From contig JAGSPR010000069.1 in assembly GCA_018262455.1 (NCBI GenBank), forward strand, positions 1-20,797: 20,797 nucleotides of DNA, in the 5' to 3' direction. The notes under the pieces are model-generated. The model made no database searches. It was given only the letters and a program-made list of their open reading frames with translations, and was not told where the DNA came from. How positions within the stretch are numbered: the first letter of the stretch is position 1; each line of letters begins with the position of its first letter. The position numbers and the translations under genes are program-made. Origin of the DNA: Deltaproteobacteria bacterium (GTDB lineage Bacteria > Myxococcota > Polyangia > Haliangiales > Haliangiaceae). Of this stretch, positions 1-6,952 are shown one piece after another.

Positions 1-1827
1 GTGGTCGGCCGCGTCCGCGCCAAGCAGATCCGGCACGGCGACTACGAGCATCGCCGCGTCATGGGCGTGCTGGTACACGGCGACGCCGCGTTCGCCGGCC
101 AGGGCCTCATCCCCGAGACCCTGCAACTCTCGGCGCTCCCGGGCTATCGCACCGGCGGCACGGTGCACGTGATCGTCAATAACCAGGTCGGCTTCACCGC
201 CTCGCCGGCCGAGCAACGGTCGACTGCGTACTGCACCGACTTCGCCAAGATGATCGAATGCCCGATCTGGCACGTCAACGGCGAGGATCTCGATGCGCTC
301 GCGCGCGTCGTGGAGATCGCGTGCGAGTACCGGGCGCAGTTCGGCTCGGACGTCATCATCGACATGTACTGCTTCCGCAAGTACGGCCACAACGAGAACG
401 ACGAGCCGAGCTTCACCCAGCCGATCATGTACGAGGCCATCCGGAAGAAGCCGTCGCCAGTCGAGGTGTACTCGCACCTGCTCGTCGAGCAGCAAGTCGT
501 CTCGCCCGAGGAGGTCACCGCCATGACGCAGCGCCGCGTCAAGGAGCTCGAGACCGAGCTCGAAGCGGCGAAGGCGGCGAAGCAGCGCCCCGACGCGCCC
601 TCGATGACCGCGATGTGGCGCGGCTATCACGGCGGCATCAGCGAGATGCCCGAGGACGCCGACACCCGCGTGCCCCGCGTGTTGCTCGAGAACATCGCGG
701 ACTCGCTGACCGAGTTGCCCGCCGGCTTCACCGCCCACCCCAAGATCCTGCGCCTGCTCGAGCAGCGGGCGCAGATGGGCAGGGGTGAGCGCCCACTCGA
801 CTGGGGCATGGGCGAGCTGCTGGCGTATGGCTCGTTGCTCTACCAGGGGGTCAACGTGCGGATGAGCGGCCAGGACTGTGCGCGCGGCACGTTCAGCCAC
901 CGCCACGCGATCGTCGCCGACGTCCTGACCGGTCGCGAGCACCTCACGCTCGGCGGCCTGCAGCCGGATCAGGGGCTGTGCCGGATCTACGACTCGCCGC
1001 TCTCGGAGGCCGGGGTGATGGGGTTCGAGTGGGGCTACTCGCTCGACTACCCCGACGCGCTCGTGCTGTGGGAGGCGCAGTTCGGCGACTTCGCCAACGG
1101 TGCCCAGGTGATGATCGATCAGTTCATCACGTCGTCCGAGGACAAGTGGAAGCGGCTGTCCGGGCTCGTGCTGCTCCTGCCGCACGGCTACGAGGGCCAA
1201 GGTCCGGAGCACTCGAGCGCGCGCCTCGAGCGCTACCTCCAGAGCTGCGGCGAGCACAACATCCAGGTCGCGCAGCCGACGACGCCGGCCCAGATGTTCC
1301 ACTTGCTGCGGGCCCAGGTCCTGCGACCACTGCGCAAGCCGCTCATCATCATGACGCCGAAGAGCCTGCTCCGACTCCCGGCTGCCACGTCGACTCTCGA
1401 CGAGCTTGCGACAGGACGCTTCCATCGCGTCCTCCACGACGAGCTCGCGGAGCCCGAGAAGGTCACCCGGGTCCTCCTGTGCACGGGCAAGATCTACTAC
1501 GAGCTCGCCGACGAGCGAGCGCGCCGCGCTGATCCGAGTGTCGCGATCGTGCGGATCGAGAAGCTGTATCCGTGGTGGGCGCACCTGGTCCAGGCGTCGT
1601 TCGCGCCGTACGGAAGGCTCGCCGAGCTGTTCTGGGTTCAGGACGAGCCGTCCAACATGGGGGCGGGCTCGTTCGTGACCCCACGGCTCGAGGCGATGAT
1701 CAAGGGCAAGCCCATCCGGTACGAGGTCATCGCGCGGGCCGAGAGCGCCAGCCCGGCGACCGGCTCGCACAAGGCTCACGTCATCGAGCAGAAGCAGATC
1801 CTCAAGACGGCGTTCGATCCTCGCTGA
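1..1827 (+). CDS. sucA: 2-oxoglutarate dehydrogenase E1 component, 3' part (5' end outside window)
   Basis: Thiamine-diphosphate-dependent E1 of the 2-oxoglutarate dehydrogenase complex, which decarboxylates 2-oxoglutarate and passes the succinyl group to the E2 lipoyl arm in the TCA cycle. The reading frame is open at base 1, and 608 residues are present against about 930 in the family, so roughly the first third is missing; the GTG at base 1 is not the real start. Visible landmarks are the ThDP/Mg motif (GDAAFAGQG, Asp28 of this fragment, with Asn60-Asn61 in NNQVGF), the CTDFAKM and KYGHNENDEPSFTQP blocks typical of SucA, the transketolase-like pyrimidine domain from about residue 262 (DWGMGELLAYGSLL) and the C-terminal domain ending near the TGA. 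A lysine-rich helix lies near residues 180-196. sucB follows after 42 bases, so the two are almost certainly one operon. 2-Oxoadipate dehydrogenase E1 (DHTKD1-like) is a close relative that cannot be excluded from this fragment. Confidence 0.96.
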   Translation: MVGRVRAKQIRHGDYEHRRVMGVLVHGDAAFAGQGLIPETLQLSALPGYRTGGTVHVIVNNQVGFTASPAEQRSTAYCTDFAKMIECPIWHVNGEDLDALARVVEIACEYRAQFGSDVIIDMYCFRKYGHNENDEPSFTQPIMYEAIRKKPSPVEVYSHLLVEQQVVSPEEVTAMTQRRVKELETELEAAKAAKQRPDAPSMTAMWRGYHGGISEMPEDADTRVPRVLLENIADSLTELPAGFTAHPKILRLLEQRAQMGRGERPLDWGMGELLAYGSLLYQGVNVRMSGQDCARGTFSHRHAIVADVLTGREHLTLGGLQPDQGLCRIYDSPLSEAGVMGFEWGYSLDYPDALVLWEAQFGDFANGAQVMIDQFITSSEDKWKRLSGLVLLLPHGYEGQGPEHSSARLERYLQSCGEHNIQVAQPTTPAQMFHLLRAQVLRPLRKPLIIMTPKSLLRLPAATSTLDELATGRFHRVLHDELAEPEKVTRVLLCTGKIYYELADERARRADPSVAIVRIEKLYPWWAHLVQASFAPYGRLAELFWVQDEPSNMGAGSFVTPRLEAMIKGKPIRYEVIARAESASPATGSHKAHVIEQKQILKTAFDPR

Positions 1828-1869
1828 CTCGTTGCCTGCGCCGCGAGGTGGGGGTGGTAGCATTCGCGG

Positions 1870-3099
1870 ATGGCGGATCTGGTCGTACCTCAGCTCGGCG
1901 AGTCGATCTCCGAGGCTGTTGTCTCTCGCTGGCTCAAGCAGGTCGGTGACGCGGTCGCGGTCGATGAACCGGTCGCCGAGCTCGAGACCGACAAGATCAC
2001 GGTCCAGCTCCCGTCCCCGGTCTCCGGCGCGCTCGCCACCCAGCAGGTCGCGGTGGGCGCGACCGTGAAGGTCGGCGAGGTGATCGGCGCGGTCGACGCT
2101 GGCAAGGCAGCAACTTCGCCGGCGCAGGCCAAGCCGGCCGCTGCTCCTGCTCCCGCTCCTGCTCCCGTGCCTGCGCCGGCCCAGCCCGTGAGGCCGGCGA
2201 GCGCGCGGCAGTCTCGTCCGACCCCCGGCTACGTCGTCGGCAACGGCCCCGCGATCGACAAGGATTCGATCTTGAAGCTCACGCCCTCCCAGCGGGTCCA
2301 TGCGCGCGAGGCCGGCTCGCTCCCTGGCCGTCCGCAGGCCGTCGCCCTGAGCGGTCCGTCGAGCGGTCCGTCCGCCGATGATCGGCTGGCCCAGGTCGAT
2401 CCGCGTGACGAGGTCGTGCCGATGTCACCGCTCCGCAAGCGGGTCGCGGAGCGGCTCGTCCAGGCCCAGCACGAGTCCGCCTCGCTGACCACGTTCAACG
2501 AGGTCGACATGACGCAGATCATGGAGCTGCGCGCGAAGTACAAGGACAGCTTCGACAAGGCGCACGGCGTGAAGCTCGGCTTCATGTCGTTCTTCGTCAA
2601 GGCGTGCGCGGCCGCCTGCAAGCTGTTCCCCGGCGTCAACGCCGAGGTGATCGGCGGCAACATCGTCTACAAGAAGCACTACGACTTCGGCATCGCGGTC
2701 TCTGCGCCGAAGGGGCTGGTCGTACCGGTCCTGCGGGACGTCGACGCCCTGACGTTCGCCGGGGTCGAGCAGGGCATCCTCGAGCTCGCGAACCGCGCGC
2801 GCAGCGGCAAGCTCGGCCTGGCCGATCTCACGGGCGGCACGTTCACCATCACCAACGGCGGCATCTACGGCTCGATGATGTCGACTCCGCTGCTCAACTT
2901 CCCGCAGACCGGCATCCTCGGGATGCACAACATCGTCAAGCGTGCCGTCGTGATCGACGACGAGGTCAAGGTCCGGCCGATGATGTACGTGGCGCTCAGC
3001 TACGATCACCGGGTCGTCGACGGTCGCGAGGCCGTGTCGTTCCTGGTCGCCGTCAAGGATCGGCTCGAAGCACCCGAGCGGATGCTCGTCGAGGTCTAG
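1870..3099 (+). CDS. sucB: dihydrolipoyl succinyltransferase, E2 of the 2-oxoglutarate dehydrogenase complex
   Basis: E2 core enzyme that moves the succinyl group from E1 to CoA. Of 409 residues, 1-77 form the lipoyl domain, with the lipoylated lysine in ELETDKITV (Lys42). An Ala/Pro-rich flexible linker spans about 85-115. The catalytic 2-oxoacid acyltransferase domain runs from about 180 to the end, with the His/Asp active-site signature SYDHRVVDGREAV (His380, Asp384). The peripheral subunit-binding domain expected between linker and core is not recognisable: residues 120-165 read IDKDSILKLTPSQRVHAREA and lack the usual PSVRKLLAE and GTGKDGRI-like signatures. The start is the ATG at 1870, 42 bases after sucA, with a purine-rich GAGGTGGGGG stretch upstream. 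The stop TAG lies in a CTAG that is also the stop of the convergent gene on the other strand. Confidence 0.95.
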   Translation: MADLVVPQLGESISEAVVSRWLKQVGDAVAVDEPVAELETDKITVQLPSPVSGALATQQVAVGATVKVGEVIGAVDAGKAATSPAQAKPAAAPAPAPAPVPAPAQPVRPASARQSRPTPGYVVGNGPAIDKDSILKLTPSQRVHAREAGSLPGRPQAVALSGPSSGPSADDRLAQVDPRDEVVPMSPLRKRVAERLVQAQHESASLTTFNEVDMTQIMELRAKYKDSFDKAHGVKLGFMSFFVKACAAACKLFPGVNAEVIGGNIVYKKHYDFGIAVSAPKGLVVPVLRDVDALTFAGVEQGILELANRARSGKLGLADLTGGTFTITNGGIYGSMMSTPLLNFPQTGILGMHNIVKRAVVIDDEVKVRPMMYVALSYDHRVVDGREAVSFLVAVKDRLEAPERMLVEV

Positions 3100-4379
3100 C
3101 GGTCCGCGCGGACGATCAGCGCCGCACCTGTCATCGGATCCTGCGGGGCAGGGAGCGGCATGCCGTCCACCCGCGCTGCGGCGGTGTGCGCGACCGCGGC
3201 GATGAAGCCGCCGGGCACCGACGAGAGGGCGGAGATCTCCTCCCGGCCCGTGCCGGTCACCGGCCAGGTCTGCGCGATGGTGGCGCCGTCGAGTGCCACG
3301 AGGAAGGCGTCGTCGCCGCCGTCGGCCTTCTGCTGCGCCGGCCCGAGCATCACCGTCCCGGCGAAGAATCCACCGACGATGACGTGATCTCCCGAGGCGG
3401 CGATCGCGCGCAGCCCGTCGAATTCGGTCCCTCCAAGCAGCACTGCCGGTCCGACCGAGCCGTCCGCGGACCAGAACGCCACCACCCCATCCGCGGGGCC
3501 CTGCGCGACGACATCCCTGCCACCGACGTGGACGGTATCTCGCACGGTCGCGGCGACGGCGATCCTTCCCTTGCCGTCGATCGCGACCCCCGCGACGCCA
3601 TCGTCGAGCTTGCCGCCGAACGTCGAGCTCCACGTGCGGCCGCCCCTGGCGTCGAGCTCGGCGACGAACACATCCGCATAGGGCGACCGCTCGTCGACCG
3701 CGCCGAGCGGCTCGCCGAGCAGCTCGGCACCGACCGAGAAGGTCCCGGCGATCGCGATGCGGTCAGCGGCAGCCGCGACGCCTTGCACCGCATCCGCGCC
3801 CGCGCCGCCGGCGCGCACGAGCCAGGCGACCTCGCCGGTCGAGGTGATGCGTGCGACGAAGCCATCGCTCTTGCCGGCACTCGACACGACCCGCCTGGCT
3901 GCGCGCAACGTCCCGCTGAACGATCCGCCAACCAGAACATCGCCTCCGACCGCCGCGATGCACGTGATCAGCGACCACTCGCTCGAGTCGAGGGCGAGCT
4001 TCCAGCGGGGGGTTCCCGTCGTTGCATCGAGCGCGACCACCACCGCCCCCGGTCCACCGCGCACCGGTACGTCGGCGACCGTACGCGTGCCGCCCAGCGT
4101 GGCAAGCACCAGCGATCCGGCGTGCGCGAGCGGGCCGGCGGTCCCTGCGAGCTCGACCTGCCAGGCGAGGGTGGCGTCCCGTCGCGCCTGGATCGCGCTG
4201 CGATCGTTCCCTGCGGTCGGGACGATCGCGGCGAACGTCAGGTGGCCATCGCCGGCAACGCCGCGCAGCGAACCACCACCGACCTCGAAGGTGAACGAGC
4301 CAGCCGGTGGAATCGGTCGGTTCGGTCTTCCCGGGCACCCTGCAAGCGCGAACAGCGCGAGGATGCCGAGCGCTCTCAC
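3096..4379 (-). CDS. predicted lipoprotein with beta-propeller-like repeats, function unknown
   Basis: A secreted lipoprotein of 427 residues. It starts with GTG at 4379 and has a short hydrophobic signal (LGILALFALAGC) whose lipobox places the lipidated cysteine at residue 15; Pro/Arg-rich residues follow. The rest consists of repeated short beta-strand blocks such as GGDVLVGGSFSGTL, ADRIAIAGTFSVG, KGRIAVAATVRDTV and DHVIVGGFFAGTV, each followed by D-A-F/V-A-x-L-D/T-type strands. This is the pattern of SBBP/PQQ-like beta-propeller repeats, common in myxobacterial surface lipoproteins of unknown role. No catalytic residues are evident. It starts 10 bases downstream of rpmB on the same strand, so it may be read through from the ribosomal-protein promoter. 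It converges on sucB with a 4-base overlap. Confidence 0.8.
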   Translation of the reverse strand: MRALGILALFALAGCPGRPNRPIPPAGSFTFEVGGGSLRGVAGDGHLTFAAIVPTAGNDRSAIQARRDATLAWQVELAGTAGPLAHAGSLVLATLGGTRTVADVPVRGGPGAVVVALDATTGTPRWKLALDSSEWSLITCIAAVGGDVLVGGSFSGTLRAARRVVSSAGKSDGFVARITSTGEVAWLVRAGGAGADAVQGVAAAADRIAIAGTFSVGAELLGEPLGAVDERSPYADVFVAELDARGGRTWSSTFGGKLDDGVAGVAIDGKGRIAVAATVRDTVHVGGRDVVAQGPADGVVAFWSADGSVGPAVLLGGTEFDGLRAIAASGDHVIVGGFFAGTVMLGPAQQKADGGDDAFLVALDGATIAQTWPVTGTGREEISALSSVPGGFIAAVAHTAAARVDGMPLPAPQDPMTGAALIVRADR

Positions 4380-4389
4380 AGCAAGAAGA

Positions 4390-4626
4390 TCAGAACTTCT
4401 CGCCGCGGGCGCGCAGCTCGGCGAGCACCGCCGGCAGCCCGAGCTTGTCGATGCGGCGCATGCCGCGCGCGGACACCTTGAGGGTGACCCAGCGCTTCTC
4501 GTCCTCGATCCAGAACCGCTTGTTCTGGAGGTTGACCTCGAACCGACGCTTGGTGTGCCGGTTCGAGTGACTGACGTTAGAGCCGACGAGCGGCTTCTTT
4601 CCGGTAACCTGACACTCGCGCGACAT
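4390..4626 (-). CDS. rpmB: 50S ribosomal protein L28
   Basis: Large-subunit ribosomal protein L28, 78 residues, the usual length. It opens with [20 protein letters not shown] and carries [18 protein letters not shown] and the C-terminal [17 protein letters not shown], all diagnostic for the family. Cys5 is not followed by the second cysteine of a CxxC zinc knuckle (T8 instead), so this is the zinc-independent type. An AAGGAG Shine-Dalgarno overlaps the rpmG stop codon 9 bases before its ATG, so it is translated from a rpmG-rpmB message. Confidence 0.97.
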   Translation of the reverse strand: MSRECQVTGKKPLVGSNVSHSNRHTKRRFEVNLQNKRFWIEDEKRWVTLKVSARGMRRIDKLGLPAVLAELRARGEKF

Positions 4627-4639
4627 AGGGCACGTCTCC

Positions 4640-4813
4640 TTAGATCTTCGACTCTTTGAACTCGACGTGCTTGCGAACGACCGGGTCGTACTTCTTCAGC
4701 ACGAGCTTGTCCGGGGTGCGCTTGCGATTCTTCGAGGTCGTATAGAAAAAGCCCGTGTCTGCCGTCGACACGAGGCGGATGAGCTCGCGGCCCGATTTAC
4801 CCTTTTTCGCCAT
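4640..4813 (-). CDS. rpmG: 50S ribosomal protein L33
   Basis: Large-subunit ribosomal protein L33, 57 residues. The translation begins [19 protein letters not shown], continues [18 protein letters not shown] and ends [13 protein letters not shown], a clear L33. It has no cysteines, so it is the zinc-free form, matching the L28 next to it. The ATG at 4813 has a GGAG Shine-Dalgarno 8 bases upstream. The TAA at 4640-4642 is 13 bases before rpmB, whose ribosome-binding site overlaps it. It is first in the operon. Confidence 0.97.
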   Translation of the reverse strand: MAKKGKSGRELIRLVSTADTGFFYTTSKNRKRTPDKLVLKKYDPVVRKHVEFKESKI

Positions 4814-4836
4814 GGCTTTATCTCCGAAGGACCGGT

Positions 4837-4866
4837 CTTATGGCACGACTGCCACGGGCTTGGCAA
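4837..4866 (-). promoter_or_regulatory. candidate sigma-70 promoter of rpmG-rpmB
   Basis: On the minus strand a TTGCCA (-35; bases 4861-4866) is followed after 18 bases by CATAAG (-10; 4837-4842), giving a predicted start near 4830 and a leader of about 17 bases containing the GGAG of rpmG. The rest of the 195-base gap up to the phosphatase gene (4867-5008) shows no other feature I can support. Confidence 0.45.
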
Positions 4867-5008
4867 GGGCCGCTATCACCACAGGTGACCGCCGAGCCAG
4901 AGGAATCTTCCGTCGGCGAAGCGGTTCGGCCTCGCCCCTGCCGGGACGCGGTGTCCACGATCGCAGCGGATGCCCCTCCGAAGTTGGCGCAACTCCTCGC
5001 GAAGCGTC

Positions 5009-6823
5009 CTAGTCGTCGTCGTCGAGGGCCTTGGGGTCGATGAGGTTGTTGCCGGTGACGGTCTCGGTGACGCCCTCGGTGGAGAGCCGGCCGGTGAGCT
5101 CGGCGTCGGTCGGCAGGACACCGGGCAGGGTGGTGGTCTTGCGCTTGGCGCGGCGCTGGTCGATGGCCATCGCGACGATGGTCATGTCATCGCCCTGACC
5201 CTGGCTCTCGTCGTGGGAGTGGCTGTCGATGTCGGCGAGGATGGCCTTGATGACGTCCTCGGTGGAGCCGCGCGCGGTGCGGATCCGCCGCGACAGCCGC
5301 GACAGGCCGTATTCGTTGCCGCGGGCATCGCGCGCCTCGAGGATGCCGTCGGACACCATGATGAGCATGTCGCCGGAGTGGAGCTGGACGCGGGCTTCAC
5401 CCGCCTCGAGATCGGGCGTGACGCCAAGCGGCGGGGTGTGGGCACGCTCGGCCTGCAACGGAAACACGCGGTCGCCGCGGCGGAGCAATGGGACGCAATG
5501 GCCGGCGTTGGTGAACACGAGGCTGCGGTTCTCGAGATCGTAGATGCAGTAGACGAGGGTGGCGAACATGCCATCGTCACCCAGCCCCACGATCTCCTGG
5601 TTGACGCGACGGAGGAGCCGGGCAGGGGTGCGGGCGATCGCGGCGCGCGAGCGGAGCTCGGAGGTCAGGCGTGCCATGTAGAGCGCGGCGCTGATCGCCT
5701 TGCCAGCCACGTCGCCGACGGCGAGCCCGAGGTGTGACGGATCGTGCCAGATGAAGTCGTAGAAATCGCCGCCGATCTGGTAGGCGGGCTCGTAGTGCAC
5801 GGCGAAGTCGAGCCCGACGACCTGCGGGACATTCGCGGGCAGCAGGCTGCGCTGGATCTGGCGGGCGACGCGGAGGTCGCGCTCGAGCTTCTCGCGGCGA
5901 ACCAGCTGGCCGGCGACCCGGGTCGCGTGGATGGCGAGTCCGGCCTGCGTCGCGATCGCCTGCAGGAGATCGACGTCCTCCTGGCGGAAGCCGGTGGACT
6001 TGCTCTCGACGTAGACCACGCCGTAGTGGGCACCGTGGTAGATGAGCGGCGCTCCCATCCGGGTGCCGACACCCTCGTCGTTCTCGTTGTTGCTCTCGTT
6101 CAGCAACACGCCGCGGCGGTCGCTGACGACATGCTGGATGATGGTGCCGGGGACGCGGAGGTCGCCGCCGAACGGCTGCTTGCGGTGCTTCTGGCACTGG
6201 ACGCGAAGCTCGCCGGTACGCTCGTCCTCGACGAGGACCCCGACGTCTTCGGCCTGCGGAAACAGATCGAGCAGCGCGTCGACGACTTTCTGTAGCAGCG
6301 CCTCGGCGGTGTCGCTCGAGGCCGTGGCGTGGAGGATCTGGGTGAGTGCGTCGAGCTTGCGCTCGATGAGCCGGATCGCGCGCTGGTCGGCGACGCTGAT
6401 GAGGCCGCTCGACACGACGGGCCGGTGACTCGATCCCGAGTCGGAGTCCATGCGGCTGCGGATCAGCGAGCTCGCGCCGACGTCGACGATCGTGACCGCA
6501 TTCCCCTCGGGATGCCGCGCCTCGGCGACGGGCTCGCGGGCCTCGACCCGGATCCGGTTGTTGGCGATCAAGATCTCGTCGTCGTTCTTGAGCCCGGTGG
6601 ACTGTTGCAGCCGCACGCCGTTGATGAACGTGCCGTTGTTCGAGCCGAGGTCCTCGAGCATCCAGCCTTCGCCGTTCTTCCACAGGCGCGCGTGTTGACG
6701 CGACACGCGCATGTCGGGAACGAAGATCTGGCAGTCCGAACGTCGCCCGATGACGTACTCGCCATCGGCCAGCTTGTACCGACGCCCGGCGATCGGGCCG
6801 GCCAGGAACACCAGCGAGGGCAT
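5009..6823 (-). CDS. FHA-GAF-SpoIIE-type PP2C serine phosphatase
   Basis: Cytoplasmic signalling protein of 604 residues that should dephosphorylate Ser/Thr-phosphorylated partners, in the manner of RsbU/SpoIIE. Residues 1-95 are a forkhead-associated domain that binds phosphothreonine peptides: YVIGRRSDC, RVSRQHARLW (Ser41, His44) and LGSNNGTFING. A polar linker spans 96-148. A GAF sensor domain spans about 155-305 (GAPLIYHGAHYGVVYVESKS), followed by a short coiled helix. The PP2C domain spans about 318-553, with metal-binding aspartates in GGDFYDF (Asp353), GDVAGK (Asp371), SDGILEARD (Asp492) and GQGDDMTIV (Asp545/546). The tail of about 50 residues is acidic at its end and looks disordered. 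No transmembrane segment is visible. The ATG at 6823 has an AGG a few bases upstream. It is divergent from the fusion-gene operon across 129 bases, and its phosphoprotein partner is not in the window. Confidence 0.93.
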   Translation of the reverse strand: MPSLVFLAGPIAGRRYKLADGEYVIGRRSDCQIFVPDMRVSRQHARLWKNGEGWMLEDLGSNNGTFINGVRLQQSTGLKNDDEILIANNRIRVEAREPVAEARHPEGNAVTIVDVGASSLIRSRMDSDSGSSHRPVVSSGLISVADQRAIRLIERKLDALTQILHATASSDTAEALLQKVVDALLDLFPQAEDVGVLVEDERTGELRVQCQKHRKQPFGGDLRVPGTIIQHVVSDRRGVLLNESNNENDEGVGTRMGAPLIYHGAHYGVVYVESKSTGFRQEDVDLLQAIATQAGLAIHATRVAGQLVRREKLERDLRVARQIQRSLLPANVPQVVGLDFAVHYEPAYQIGGDFYDFIWHDPSHLGLAVGDVAGKAISAALYMARLTSELRSRAAIARTPARLLRRVNQEIVGLGDDGMFATLVYCIYDLENRSLVFTNAGHCVPLLRRGDRVFPLQAERAHTPPLGVTPDLEAGEARVQLHSGDMLIMVSDGILEARDARGNEYGLSRLSRRIRTARGSTEDVIKAILADIDSHSHDESQGQGDDMTIVAMAIDQRRAKRKTTTLPGVLPTDAELTGRLSTEGVTETVTGNNLIDPKALDDDD

Positions 6824-6917
6824 AGTCTACCTGCGCTAATTACCACAGTTTCTTCAGTCGGAACCGGGGGATCGGGCACCAGTACACCTCTGGCGCATCG
6901 CACCACAGCACGTGGAC

Positions 6918-6946
6918 TTGACCCTGCTGGATCGGGGCGGTGTACT
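6918..6946 (+). promoter_or_regulatory. candidate promoter giving a leaderless message for the fusion gene
   Basis: TTGACC (6918-6923) and TGTACT (6941-6946) are separated by exactly 17 bases and match the sigma-70 consensus at 5/6 and 4/6 positions. The expected transcription start, about 7 bases after the -10 box, falls on the GTG start codon at 6953, and there is no convincing Shine-Dalgarno before it. The rest of the 129-base divergent region (6824-6952) must also hold the promoter of the phosphatase gene on the other strand; an AT-rich GGTAATTAG there could be its -10 region, but no good -35 accompanies it. Confidence 0.45.
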
Positions 6947-6952
6947 TCGCCG

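Noticed and set aside
2425..4481. Long open frames overlapping sucB and the lipoprotein gene (minus 2425-3633, plus 2604-4481)
   Set aside because: Low-complexity Arg/Ala composition with no motifs; they conflict with sucB and with the lipoprotein, which has a signal peptide and lipobox.
4867..5008. Possible tRNA gene upstream of rpmG, as in many bacterial rpmG loci
   Set aside because: No T-loop GTTCRA box with matching acceptor and anticodon stems could be found on either strand.
6329..6952. Upstream part of the open frame leading into the fusion gene
   Set aside because: It is antisense to the FHA-GAF-PP2C gene and the intergenic region, has no domain, and the dehydrogenase begins at the GTG at 6953.
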